Notes: generated from the letters alone by a model not told the origin. 64,000 nt of DNA from Streptomyces phaeoluteigriseus (GCF_001896135.2 NZ_MPOH02000015.1:91832-155831), one strand, 5' to 3'; positions 41,878-51,150 are shown, counted from the stretch's first letter. A program made the numbers and translations.

Positions 41878-43315
41878 ATGACGTCATCGGGGACCAATTC
41901 CGGCGCGAACGCCGTATCCGCCGCGTGGGAGGTGCTGTTGCCCGCCGCCTCCGCCGCTCCCCGCGCGCGTGGCCGCACCCTCCAGGCGGCCCTGCGCGAG
42001 GCGGTCCGCTCGGGGCGGCTCGGCGCAGGGCACCCGGCTGCCGTCGAGCCGGGACCTCGCGGCCGACCTCGGGGTGTCGCGTGGGCTGGTCACCGAGGCG
42101 TACGAGCAGTTGACGGCCGAGGGGTACCTGCGCAGCGGGCGCGGGGCCGGGACCTGGGTGGGCGGGGCCGTGCGCGCCGCGCCGCCCCGCGCGCGTGACC
42201 TCGCACCGCGCTCACCCGGCGCGCGCGCCGACTTCGTGGCGGGGACGCCGGATCTGTCGCTGTTCCCGCGGGCCGCCTGGTCCGCGGCGCAGCGCGGGGT
42301 GCTGGCCGAGCTGCCCCACCACGAGCTGGGCTATCCCGACCCGCGCGGGCTGCCCCGGCTGCGCACCGCGCTGGCCGCGCTGCTGGCCCGGCGGCGGGGT
42401 GTGGTCGCCGACCCGGACCGGCTCGTGGTCGTCTCCGGCGTGGCCCAGGCGACGGCCCTGATCGGTCTGGTGCTCCACGCGCGCGGGATCGACGCCGTCG
42501 GCGTGGAGGACCCCGGCAGCCCGCAGCACAGCGCCCTGTACGCGGCGTCGGGCGTCACCGCCGTACCTCTCCCCCTCGACGAGGAGGGGCTCGCCCTCGG
42601 ACCGCTGGAGGCCTCGGGCGTACGGTCCGTGGTGACGACGCCTGCGCACCAGTTCCCCACGGGCATCGCCTACTCGGCGCGGCGGCGCACCCGGCTGCTC
42701 GACTGGGCGCGGTCCGTGGACGGTTTCGTGCTGGAGGACGACTACGACGGCGACTTCCGCTACGACCGTGCTCCCGTGGGCGCGTTGCAGGGCCTGGACC
42801 CGGAACGGGTGGCGTACACGGGGTCGGTGAGCAAGTCCCTCGCTCCGGGGCTGCGGCTCGGCTGGCTGCTCGTGCCCGAGGCGCTGGCCGACGAGGTCGT
42901 CGAGCGCAAGCGGACCCTGGACCTGGGCCACCCGGCCCTGGACCAGGCACTGTTCGCCCGTTTCGTGGAGCGCGGCGACTACGACCGTCAGCTGCGCCGC
43001 TGCCAACGTGCCTACCGCGACCGGCGCGACGCCCTCGTGGCGGCGCTCGGGGAGCACTTCCCCGGCACCCGCGTGACCGGGATCGCCGCCGGACTCCACG
43101 TCATCGCGGCGCTCCCGGGCCGCTACGGCCCCGAGGCCGGGTTCGCCGAACGGGCGTCGGCGGCGGGCGTGGCCGTCCGCACCCTGCCGGAGTACAGCCA
43201 CGCGGACAGCACCGCCGGGCCCGAGGTGCGGCTGGTCCTCGGGTACGCGCACCTGTCCCCGGCACGGCTCCGGGAAGGCGTGCGCCTCCTGGCTGAGGCC
43301 GTGCGGGCGGGGTGA
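41878..43315 (+). pseudogene. MocR-type GntR/aminotransferase regulator (frameshifted)
   Basis: PdxR/MocR regulators join a GntR winged helix to an aminotransferase-like PLP domain. The ATG at 41878 starts AWEVLLPAASAAPRARGRTL and the helix ALREAVRSGRLGAG; the continuation TRLPSSRDLAADLGVSRGLV is in another frame, open to 43315. The aminotransferase part is complete (LEDDYDGDFRYDR, YTGSVSKSLAPGLRLGWLL with the PLP lysine). The switch near 42020-42030 goes the opposite way to the other frameshifts here: one extra base or two missing. It probably controls the divergent EamA exporter. Confidence 0.85.
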
Positions 43316-43326
43316 CGGCGGGGGCC

Positions 43327-43588
43327 CGCGAGGTGGCGCTCCGGTCGTCGGCTCGTCAGTCCGCGGCGGGGCGGGCTGTACGGGCGAGGCCGCGAGGTGG
43401 CACATCCCGTCGATCGACCGCGGGAGGGCGGGGCCGGGCGGGCGGAGGCCGCGAGGTGGCACCTCCGGTTCGTCGACCAGGGCGCGGCCGGAACCACGAG
43501 GGCAGCGACCACCACGCCCCACCCCCGGTTGGTCGACCGGACCGGGGCACGGCGGGGCCCTCGTGGTGGCGCGTCCAGTTGTTCATCC
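43327..43588. repeat. Dispersed degenerate repeats upstream of phoD
   Basis: The 352-nt gap after the MocR gene holds no gene. It has three related units of about 29 bp beginning CGCGAGGTGGC (43327, 43391, 43450), each ending near a CGTCGAC-like sequence, and a more distant fourth, CTCGTGGTGGC at about 43560. Confidence 0.6.
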
Positions 43589-43602
43589 GTGGTTTGCGTG
43601 TG
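43581..43602 (+). promoter_or_regulatory. PHO box of phoD
   Basis: GTTCATCCGTG followed by GTTTGCGTGTG is two 11-nt direct repeat units of the Streptomyces PhoP-binding PHO box (GTTCACCCGnn-like). It lies 66 nt upstream of the phoD ATG, the expected place for phosphate-starvation induction. Confidence 0.65.
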
Positions 43603-43667
43603 CGCTGCGGGGTGCCAGTAGTTGTGACGGTGCACACCGGCAGGTTCCCGTTCCAGGAGGCCCACCC

Positions 43668-45242
43668 ATGTCACATCGTCCACTGCCCGGGCGCCGCAGC
43701 GTCCTGCGTGGCTCGCTCGCCGCGTCCGCCGCTCTGACCCTGCCCGTCGGACTCGGCGCGGCGCCCGCCCTCGCCCTGTCGGGGCGGCCCGGCGCGGGGT
43801 GGGGCGTACAGACCGGGGACGTGACCGCGGACTCCGGGCTGCTGTGGGTCCGCTCCGACCGGCCGGCACGGATGATCGTCGAGACGTCGGCGACGGAGTC
43901 GTTCCGCAATCCGCGCCGCTGGCGCGGTCCGCTGCTCGGTGCCGGTACGGACTTCACCGGCACCACCCGGCTGCACGGGCTGCCGTCCGGCCAGGAGATC
44001 CACTACCGCGTGCTGCTGGCCGACCCTGAGGACCCGCGCCGTACCGGCGAGCCGGTGACCGGCTCCTTCCGTACCGTGTCCTCACGGCGGCGCGACGGCG
44101 TCCGATTCGTCTGGTCGGGCGACCTGGCCGGACAGGGCTGGGGCATCAACCCGGAGCTGGGCGGTTACCGGATCTACGACGCGATGGCCGCGCTCGACCC
44201 GGACTTCTTCCTGTGCAGCGGGGACAACATCTACGCGGACGGCCCGATCAGTGAGACCGTCGCGCTGCCCGGCGGGCGGACCTGGCGGAACGTCACCACC
44301 GAGGAGAAGGCGAAGGTGGCCGAGACGCTGGCGGAGTTCCGCGGCAACTTCCGCTACAACCTGCTGGACGAGAACCTGCGGGCCTTCAACGCGCGCGTGC
44401 CCTCCATCATCCAGTGGGACGACCACGAGGTCACCAACAACTGGTACCCGGGCGAGATCCTCACCGACGCGCGGTACACCGAGAAGAGCGTCGACGTGCT
44501 GGCCGCCCGCGCCCGGCAGGCGTTCTCGGAGTACTTCCCGATCTCGACGCTGCGCCGCCCGCACGGCCGGGTCCACCGGGTGCAGCACCACGGCCCGCTG
44601 CTGGACGTGTTCGTCCTGGACATGCGCACCTACCGGAACGCCAACTCCCCCGACGACCAGAGCACCGACGCCCAGGGAATCCTCGGCGAGGAGCAGTTGG
44701 CGTGGCTCAAGCGGGAGCTGTCCCGCTCCCGGGCGGTGTGGAAGGTGATCGCCTCCGACATGCCGCTCGGTCTCGTCGTCCCGGACACCGGCGACGGCAA
44801 GCCGAACATCGAGGCGGTCGCCCAGGGCGACCCGGGCGCGCCACTCGGCCGTGAACTCCAGATCGCCGAACTGCTGCGGTTCGTCAAGCACCGCCGGATC
44901 ACCGGCACGGTGTGGCTGACGGCCGACGTGCACTACACCTCGGCCCAGCACTACGACCCGTCGCGGGCCGCGTTCAAGGACTTCGCCCCGTTCTGGGAGT
45001 TCGTCTCCGGGCCGCTCAACGCGGGCGCCTTCCCGGCGAACACGCTGGACGGCACCTTCGGCCCGGACCGGGTCTTCGTCAAGGCCCCCACCACCGCCAA
45101 CGTCTCCCCGGCCGACGGTTACCAGTTCTTCGGCGAGGTCGACATCGACGGCGACAGCGGGGAGCTGACCGTGCGGCTGCGCGAGCAGGACGGCACCGTG
45201 CTGTTCACCAAGGCGCTCCAGCCCGGCCGGGTCGGTCAGTGA
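43668..45242 (+). CDS. phoD: Alkaline phosphatase D, Tat-secreted
   Basis: A secreted phosphodiesterase/alkaline phosphatase of 524 residues that releases phosphate outside the cell. The Tat signal has RRSVLRG at residues 9-15, a hydrophobic stretch and an ALA cleavage region; this is the classic PhoD Tat substrate. The N-terminal PhoD domain is followed by the metallophosphatase domain with CSGDNIYADGPIS, IIQWDDHEVTNNWYPG and WLTADVHYTSAQHYDP, which carry the Ca/Fe ligands. ATG 43668 has CCAGGAGG upstream. A PHO box precedes it, so PhoP control is likely. Confidence 0.93.
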   Translation: MSHRPLPGRRSVLRGSLAASAALTLPVGLGAAPALALSGRPGAGWGVQTGDVTADSGLLWVRSDRPARMIVETSATESFRNPRRWRGPLLGAGTDFTGTTRLHGLPSGQEIHYRVLLADPEDPRRTGEPVTGSFRTVSSRRRDGVRFVWSGDLAGQGWGINPELGGYRIYDAMAALDPDFFLCSGDNIYADGPISETVALPGGRTWRNVTTEEKAKVAETLAEFRGNFRYNLLDENLRAFNARVPSIIQWDDHEVTNNWYPGEILTDARYTEKSVDVLAARARQAFSEYFPISTLRRPHGRVHRVQHHGPLLDVFVLDMRTYRNANSPDDQSTDAQGILGEEQLAWLKRELSRSRAVWKVIASDMPLGLVVPDTGDGKPNIEAVAQGDPGAPLGRELQIAELLRFVKHRRITGTVWLTADVHYTSAQHYDPSRAAFKDFAPFWEFVSGPLNAGAFPANTLDGTFGPDRVFVKAPTTANVSPADGYQFFGEVDIDGDSGELTVRLREQDGTVLFTKALQPGRVGQ

Positions 45243-45259
45243 TCTCCCGGGCCTGAACT

Positions 45260-45309
45260 CCCTTATTCTGTAAGGGCTCCGCGCACCGGCGTCATCCCCC
45301 GGTGCGCGG
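45260..45309. terminator. phoD terminator hairpins
   Basis: A small hairpin CCCTTA-ttctg-TAAGGG (45260-45276) is followed by a strong one, CCGCGCACCGG (45279-45289) with CCGGTGCGCGG (45299-45309). They lie 18-67 nt after the phoD stop. Confidence 0.7.
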
Positions 45310-45355
45310 CGCTCCCGGCCGTGCCGAGGCCCGAGGAACGTAGAAGAATCAATAA

Positions 45356-45375
45356 AAAGGACATATGCATCCTTT
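45356..45375. promoter_or_regulatory. AT-rich palindrome upstream of the ACT-GNAT gene
   Basis: AAAGGA-CATATGCA-TCCTTT, in the most AT-rich stretch of the area, about 60 nt upstream of the start codon at 45433. A CGTGATCACG palindrome lies about 20 nt further on. Both could be operators of the promoter that must lie here. Confidence 0.35.
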
Positions 45376-45432
45376 ACCCATCAGTCACAAGCCGTTCGTG
45401 ATCACGCAACACCGTTCCTTCACAGTGGCGGC

Positions 45433-46857
45433 ATGACTCGAGACATGTCTGATGTGACGCGGGCGAAGCACGGCCGCCCGGTGCACCACTGGCGGCGGGA
45501 CGTCGTGGAGCTCGCCGCCCTGTTCACAGCGGTGGCGGTGGCCGACATGGTCGCCAACCTCGTCGGGCACGGCCCGGACGGCCCACGACTGCTGGCCATC
45601 TCCGCGGCGGCCCTGGTCGCCACGGCCGGATTCCACGTCTGGTGGTCACGACGCCACGGCCACGCACCACCCACCGGTGATACCGATGCCCGGCCGCCCT
45701 CCACCGAGGCGCAGGCCGGGCCGTCCGGACTCCCCGACGGCGTCGCGCAGGGAAGCACCCTGTGGCGGATGCGGACGACGGTGAAGGACGCGCCGGGATC
45801 GCTGGCCGCGCTGTGCACGGCGCTGGCGGAGCACCGCGTCGACATCCTGAGCCTCCAGACGCACCCGCTGGGCGAGGACACCGTGGACGAGTTCCTGCTG
45901 CGGGCGCCCGGTTCGCTCGTGGCGGCCGGGATCAGCCGGGCCGTGGCGCTGGCGGGCGGCTCCCGCACCTGGATCGAGCGGGCCGACGCCCACGACCTGG
46001 TCGACGCCCCGACCCGGATCCTGGGGCTGGCCACCCGGACCGCGCTGGACGCCGCCGAACTGCCCCTGGCCCTGCGCCAGTTGCTCGGCCGCTGCACGAT
46101 CCGCTCACTGCCCGCCGCGGTGCGCGGCGGAGGACGCGGACCGGACGGCGTGCCGGTGGAAGGGGTCCTGGAGGACACCGTGATGCGCCTGCGGGCGCCG
46201 GAAGGCGGAGTGATCACCGTGGAGCGGCCGTACCTGCCGTTCACCCCCACCGAGTTCGCGCGGGCGCGGGCCCTGGTGGAGCTGGACGCCCGGCTGGGCC
46301 CCCGCGTACCGCCGGGTCAGGACGTGCTGACGCTGCCGGAGGGCAACGCCATCACCGTGCGCCGGGCCGACCCCGCCGACCTGGAGGCGGCGAAGGCGAT
46401 GCACGAGCGCTGCTCGTCGCGCACCCTGGGCATGCGCTACCACGGGCCGGTCGGTGACGCCGACCGCTATCTCAACCACCTGCTCAGCCCGCGCTTCGGC
46501 CGCACGCTCGCCGTGCAGACGCCCTCGGGACGCATCGTCGGCCTCGGCCACCTGCTGTGGGACGGCGACGAGACGGAGGTCGCGCTGCTCGTCGAGGACC
46601 AGTGGCAGCGGCGTGGCATCGGCGCCGAACTGCTCGGCCGGCTGGTCGCGATGGCCGTCGAGGCGGACTGCGCGAGCGTGTACGCGGTGACGCAGGCCTC
46701 CAACACCGGCATGGTCGCCGCCATGCGCGGCCTGGGTCTCCCCCTCGACTACCAGATCGAGGAGGGCACGCTCGTCATCACGGCCCGGCTGGACACGGCC
46801 GCGGCCGGCACGGCTCCGGCGTACGGGCGGCACGGGGAGCGGACCGTCCGCGACTGA
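45433..46857 (+). CDS. Membrane-anchored ACT-GNAT acetyltransferase
   Basis: A 474-residue fusion. Residues 24-65 contain one or two hydrophobic helices, residues 110-175 look like an ACT ligand-binding domain (MRTTVKDAPGSLAALCTALA, VDILSLQTHPLG), and the C-terminal 170 residues are a GNAT domain (ITVRRADPADLEAAKAMHER; motif A LVEDQWQRRGIGAELLGRLV). ACT domains bind amino acids, so acetylation may respond to an amino acid, as in bacterial amino-acid-regulated acetyltransferases; that is inference. It stands alone before a strong terminator. Confidence 0.82.
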   Translation: MTRDMSDVTRAKHGRPVHHWRRDVVELAALFTAVAVADMVANLVGHGPDGPRLLAISAAALVATAGFHVWWSRRHGHAPPTGDTDARPPSTEAQAGPSGLPDGVAQGSTLWRMRTTVKDAPGSLAALCTALAEHRVDILSLQTHPLGEDTVDEFLLRAPGSLVAAGISRAVALAGGSRTWIERADAHDLVDAPTRILGLATRTALDAAELPLALRQLLGRCTIRSLPAAVRGGGRGPDGVPVEGVLEDTVMRLRAPEGGVITVERPYLPFTPTEFARARALVELDARLGPRVPPGQDVLTLPEGNAITVRRADPADLEAAKAMHERCSSRTLGMRYHGPVGDADRYLNHLLSPRFGRTLAVQTPSGRIVGLGHLLWDGDETEVALLVEDQWQRRGIGAELLGRLVAMAVEADCASVYAVTQASNTGMVAAMRGLGLPLDYQIEEGTLVITARLDTAAAGTAPAYGRHGERTVRD

Positions 46858-46890
46858 GCCGTACGCCCGCCTCGTGGAGGCCACCGACCC

Positions 46891-46928
46891 CGAAGGGCCC
46901 GGCGACGCGCATGTCGCCGGGCCCTTCG
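46891..46928. terminator. Bidirectional hairpin terminator
   Basis: CGAAGGGCCCGGCGA (46891-46905) is perfectly complementary to 46914-46928, with an 8-nt loop, between the convergent ACT-GNAT and trans-sulfuration genes. Confidence 0.82.
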
Positions 46929-46950
46929 GGCCGTCACGGGCAGCCGCACG

Positions 46951-48252
46951 TCACCTCACGGCGAGCGAGGCCCCGTTCAGCGCGCCGTCCAGATCCGCCC
47001 ACAGGTCGTCGACGTCCTCGAGGCCCACCGACATCCGCAGCAGCCGGTCGCTCACCCCCGCGCCCCTGCGCTCCTCCGCGTCCACGATGCGGTGGCTGAT
47101 GGACGCCGGGTGCTGGATGAGCGTGTCGACGCTGCCGAGGCTCACGGCCGGAGTGATCAGGCGTACGCCGGCGATCACCTCGTGCGGGTCGCCGTGCACC
47201 TCGAAGGCCACCATCGCGCCGCCGATCCGCGGATAGTGCACGCGAGCGACGCGCGGGTCGGCGGTCAGGCGGCGGACCAGTTCGGCGGCGGTCGCGGAGG
47301 CCGCGCGCACCCGGACCGGAAGCGTCGCGAGGCCCCTCAGCAGCAGGTAGCCGGCCAGCGGGTGCAGCACCCCGCCGGTGGCGAAACGTATCTGCCGCAG
47401 CCGTCCGGCCAACTCCTCGTCGCAGGCCACCACGCCCCCCAGGACGTCACCGTGGCCGCCGAGGTACTTCGTGGCACTGTGCAGCACCAGCCGCGCGCCC
47501 TGCTCGGCGGGGCGTTGCAGCACCGGCGTGGCGAAGGTGTTGTCGGCGAGCAGCGGCACCGAGCCGCAGGAGTGCGCGACCGCCCGCAGATCCACCTCGG
47601 CGAGGGTCGGGTTGGCGGGCGACTCGACCATGACGAGGCCCGTGTCCGGGCGCAGCGCGTCCGCGATGCCTGCCGGGTCGGTCCAGGTGACCTCGGAACC
47701 GAGCAGCCCGGCGGTCAGCAGGTGGTCGCTGCACCCGTACAGCGGACGGACCGCGACCACGTGCCGCAGGCCCAGTGAGGCGCGGGCCAGCAGCACCGCG
47801 CTCAGCGCGGCCATGCCACTGGCGAACGCGACCGCGCTCCCGGTGCCCTCCAGCCGGGCCACCGCGGTCTCGAAGCGGGCGACGGTCGGGTTGCCGAGCC
47901 GGCCGTAGACCGGCGGGCCCTCCGGTTCGGCGCCGGTCGCCGCGAACGCGTCGATGCGGGCGGCCTCCGCCCGACTGTCGTAGGAGGGATAGGTGGTGGA
48001 CAGGTCGATCGGCGGGGCGTGCAGGCCCTGCCGGGCCAGGTCGTCCCGACCGGCGTGCACGGCCTCGGTGGCCAGTGCGCGGGGCGCTCCGGACATGCGT
48101 ACGCCGTCGTACGCGTGCGTGCCCGCGGAATCGGACATGGGTACCCCGTCGTACGCGTGCGTGCCCGCAGAATCGGACATGCGTACGCCGTCGTACGCGT
48201 GCGTGCCCGCGGAATCCGGGTGCGCCTGTGTGCTCGCTGAGGTTGAGTCCAT
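46951..48252 (-). CDS. Trans-sulfuration PLP enzyme (cystathionine/methionine lyase-like)
   Basis: A Cys/Met-metabolism PLP enzyme of 433 residues, with PPIDLSTTYPSYDS, the YGRLGNPTVARFETAVARLE region, FASGMAALSAVLLA, VESPANPTLAEVDL, and the PLP lysine in HSATKYLGGHGD. Methionine gamma-lyase or cystathionine gamma-synthase/lyase cannot be told apart by eye. The divergent Lrp regulator favours a degradative lyase induced by its amino acid. The N-terminus before residue 57 is a triple 14-residue repeat, each with its own in-frame ATG, so the real start could be 48252 or any of three later ATGs; the last gives MSGAPRALATEAVHAGRDDL. Confidence 0.87.
   Translation of the reverse strand: MDSTSASTQAHPDSAGTHAYDGVRMSDSAGTHAYDGVPMSDSAGTHAYDGVRMSGAPRALATEAVHAGRDDLARQGLHAPPIDLSTTYPSYDSRAEAARIDAFAATGAEPEGPPVYGRLGNPTVARFETAVARLEGTGSAVAFASGMAALSAVLLARASLGLRHVVAVRPLYGCSDHLLTAGLLGSEVTWTDPAGIADALRPDTGLVMVESPANPTLAEVDLRAVAHSCGSVPLLADNTFATPVLQRPAEQGARLVLHSATKYLGGHGDVLGGVVACDEELAGRLRQIRFATGGVLHPLAGYLLLRGLATLPVRVRAASATAAELVRRLTADPRVARVHYPRIGGAMVAFEVHGDPHEVIAGVRLITPAVSLGSVDTLIQHPASISHRIVDAEERRGAGVSDRLLRMSVGLEDVDDLWADLDGALNGASLAVR
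48091..48216. repeat. Three 42-bp tandem repeats in the trans-sulfuration gene
   Basis: Units at 48091, 48133 and 48175, nearly identical, each encoding DSAGTHAYDGV(R/P)MS on the minus strand. Because 42 is a multiple of three, copy number changes keep the frame. Confidence 0.92.
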
Positions 48253-48312
48253 GGACGGCAGGGTGAACAACGGGCGGGTCCAGCGGGAGGAAGGCCGTGC
48301 TACGTTCGGCCG

Positions 48313-48804
48313 ATGGCCGAATCCGTCGTACTCGACCCGGTGGACCTCCAACTGCTGCGGCTGCTCCAGAACGACGCCCGGACGACCTACCGCGATCTCG
48401 CCGCGCAGGTCGGGCTGGCGCCGTCGACCTGCCTGGACCGGGTGACGCGGCTGCGCCGCTCCGGCGTGATCCTCGGCAACCGGCTGCGGCTCGATCCGGC
48501 CAAGCTGGGGCGCGGACTCCAGGCGCTGCTGTCCGTGCAGGTGAGACCGCACCGGCGGGAGCTGGTCGGCCCCTTCGTGGAGCGCATCCGGGGACTGCCG
48601 GAGGCACTGACGGTCTTCCACCTGACCGGGCCCGACGACTACCTCGTCCACGTCGCCGTCGCCGACATGACCGACCTCCAGCGGCTGGTCCTGGACGAGT
48701 TCACGGCACACCGGGAGGTGGCCCGGGTGGAGACGCGGCTCATCTTCCAGCAGTGGGACTGCGGTCCGCTGCTGCCGCCGACCGCTTCGGGACAAACGCC
48801 GTGA
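48313..48804 (+). CDS. Lrp/AsnC family regulator
   Basis: A 163-residue feast/famine regulator: HTH at residues 7-60 (LDPVDLQLLRLLQNDARTTY then DLAAQVGLAPSTCLDRVTRL) and a RAM ligand domain (LLSVQVRPHRRELVGPFVER, FHLTGPDDYLVHVAVADM). Divergent from the PLP enzyme gene with 60 nt between, the usual arrangement for a local amino-acid-sensing activator of that gene. Confidence 0.92.
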   Translation: MAESVVLDPVDLQLLRLLQNDARTTYRDLAAQVGLAPSTCLDRVTRLRRSGVILGNRLRLDPAKLGRGLQALLSVQVRPHRRELVGPFVERIRGLPEALTVFHLTGPDDYLVHVAVADMTDLQRLVLDEFTAHREVARVETRLIFQQWDCGPLLPPTASGQTP

Positions 48805-48837
48805 CGGGCGGCACCGCCCCGTACGAGGATGGTGCCC

Positions 48838-50529
48838 ATGTCACAGACCAACAGCCCGCTGCCCCGTGAGGTCGCCGACGCCTACGTCGACGACCTCATC
48901 GCCCTCGACCCGGTGACCGGCACCTTCCTCGGTGTGCGCGAGAGTTCCAGCCGTCTGCCCGACTTCTCGCCGGCGGGCCAGGAAGCGCGCGCGCAGCTCG
49001 CGCGCGACACCCTCGCCAAGCTCGACGAGGCGGAACACGCGCCCGGCGCGGACAGTGACATCGAGCGCCGGTGCGCACGCCTGCTGCGCGAGCGCCTCAC
49101 CGCCCAGCTCGCCGTCCACGACGCCGACGAGGGCCTGCGCGAGGTCAGCAACCTGACCTCGCCGGCCCATCACGTGCGCGAGGTGTTCACCGTGACGCCC
49201 ACGGAGACCGACGCGGACTGGGCGGCGATCGCCGAGCGGCTGCGCGCGGTGCCGGCGGCGCTGGCGGGTTACCGGGAGTCCCTGGCACTCGGTCTGGAAC
49301 GCGAGCTGTACGGACCTCCCCGCCCGGCCGCCACCTTCGTCGGACAGCTCACCGAATGGACGGACACCGACGGCTCGGGCCGCGGCTGGTTCGAGGACTT
49401 CGTCTCGGCCGGCCCCGAGGCGCTGCGCGCCGAACTGGACGCGGCGGCCCGGACCGCGAACGCCGCCCTCGCCGAGCTGCGGGACTGGATGCGGGACGTG
49501 TACGTGCCGGCCGTGGACGGCGCCCCGGACACCGTCGGACGGGAGCGCTACGCCCGCTGGTCGCGCTACTACAACGGCACCGACCTGGACCTCGACGAGG
49601 CGTACGCCTACGGCTGGGCCGAGTACCACCGGATCCTCGCCGAGATGCGGCAGGAGGCGGAGAAGATCCTGCCGGGCGCCGCGACACCGTGGGTGGCGCT
49701 CGCCCACCTCGACGAGCACGGCAAGCACATCGAGGGCGTCGACGCGGTCCGTGACTGGCTCCAGGGCCTCATGGACCAGGCGATCGACGCGCTGGACGGC
49801 ACCCACTTCGAACTCGCCGAGCCGGTACGCGAGGTCGAGTCGCGCGTCGCGCCGCCCGGCGGCGCAGCGGCCCCCTACTACACGCCTCCGTCCGAGGACT
49901 TCTCCCGCCCCGGCCGCACCTGGCTGCCGACGATGGGCCTGACCCGCTTCCCGGTCTACGACCTCGTCTCCACCTGGTACCACGAGGGCGTCCCCGGACA
50001 TCACCTCCAGCTCGCCCAGTGGACCTACGTGGCCAAGGACCTCTCCCGCTACCAGGCCACCCTGGGAGGGGTCAGCGCCAACGTGGAGGGCTGGGCGCTG
50101 TACGCGGAACGCCTGATGGACGAACTGGGCTTCCTCACGGACGCCGAGCAGCGGCTCGGCTACCTGGACGCTCAGATGCTGCGTGCCGTGCGCGTCATCA
50201 TCGACATCGGCATGCACGCGGAGCTGGAGATCCCGGCCGACTCCCCGTACCGTCCGGGCGAGCGCTGGACGCCGGAGCTGGCCGAGGAGTTCTTCAACGC
50301 GCACAGCAGCCGCCCCGGGGACTACGTGGCGAGCGAGCTGACCCGCTATCTGAGCATCCCCGGCCAGGCGATCGGCTACAAGCTCGGCGAACGCGCCTGG
50401 CTGCTCGGCCGCGAGCGGGCCCGTGAGCGCCACGGCGACGCCTTCGACCTCAAGGCGTGGCACATGGCGGCCCTTTCGCAGGGATCGCTGGGACTGGACG
50501 ACCTGGTGGACGAGCTGGCGCAGCTCTGA
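48838..50529 (+). CDS. DUF885 family putative metallopeptidase
   Basis: A 563-residue DUF885 protein. The motif HEGVPGHHLQLAQ near residue 383 resembles a zinc-peptidase HExxH-type site, and VEGWALYAERLMDELG downstream supplies the further glutamate, as in M3-like and carboxypeptidase Taq-like folds. No signal peptide, so cytoplasmic. ATG 48838 is chosen because GAGG lies 9 nt upstream; an ATG at 48829 has no spacing for it. Substrate unknown. Confidence 0.88.
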   Translation: MSQTNSPLPREVADAYVDDLIALDPVTGTFLGVRESSSRLPDFSPAGQEARAQLARDTLAKLDEAEHAPGADSDIERRCARLLRERLTAQLAVHDADEGLREVSNLTSPAHHVREVFTVTPTETDADWAAIAERLRAVPAALAGYRESLALGLERELYGPPRPAATFVGQLTEWTDTDGSGRGWFEDFVSAGPEALRAELDAAARTANAALAELRDWMRDVYVPAVDGAPDTVGRERYARWSRYYNGTDLDLDEAYAYGWAEYHRILAEMRQEAEKILPGAATPWVALAHLDEHGKHIEGVDAVRDWLQGLMDQAIDALDGTHFELAEPVREVESRVAPPGGAAAPYYTPPSEDFSRPGRTWLPTMGLTRFPVYDLVSTWYHEGVPGHHLQLAQWTYVAKDLSRYQATLGGVSANVEGWALYAERLMDELGFLTDAEQRLGYLDAQMLRAVRVIIDIGMHAELEIPADSPYRPGERWTPELAEEFFNAHSSRPGDYVASELTRYLSIPGQAIGYKLGERAWLLGRERARERHGDAFDLKAWHMAALSQGSLGLDDLVDELAQL

Positions 50530-50639
50530 CGAGCGGGCGGCGGGACGCGTCGTCGGTTTTCGGCGGTGTGCTGGTGGCTCGGGGGCGGTGTACCGGTGGC
50601 TCGGGGACGGGGAAGGGCGTGCCGGCCCGGTAAGGGGCG

Positions 50640-51020
50640 TGCCGGCTTCGGGGGCGTCCGGGGAGGGCTGAGCCGGCGGGCAGCTACCCCGGGGGACCCG
50701 GGGTGGCCTGGGGAGGCTGGCTCGGCTGGGGGTTACCCCGGGCAACCGGAGGGGAGCTGGCCCGGAGAAGGCTGACCCGACTGAGGGCTACCCCGGGAGG
50801 GTTAAGTCGGGGAGGACCAACCCGCGGGACCCGGAGGGGAGCTGGCCCGGGGAGGGCTGACCCGGGGACCCGGAGGGGAGCTAACCCGGGGAGGACTAAC
50901 CCGTGGACCCGGAGGGCTGACCCGGGGACCCGCGGAGGTCTGCCCCAGGAACCCGGGAAGGGCTGGCCCAGGGAACCGGGAAGGGCTGACCCGGGGGACC
51001 CGGAAGGAAGCTGACCCGGG
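50640..51020. repeat. G-rich degenerate repeat array, non-coding
   Basis: The 621 nt between the DUF885 and rhodanese genes hold no convincing gene. From about 50640 they consist of imperfect units built on ACCCGGAGGGGAGCTGGCCC and GGGGAGGGCTGACCC, clearest at 50829-50866, 50868-50906 and 50907 onward. Open frames exist on both strands only because stop codons are rare here; their translations are Pro/Gly/Arg repeats. Confidence 0.75.
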
Positions 51021-51150
51021 GCGCGGGCGGGCCGGGGCGGCGGCTCCGCTGGGATCGGCGTGGTCCTCGCTCGGCCCCGCCGCCCCTTCCCGTCCCTCAC
51101 CCGGGGGCGCCGCCGCGCCCCCGGTGGGGCCGAAACAGCGCGCTCGCTGG

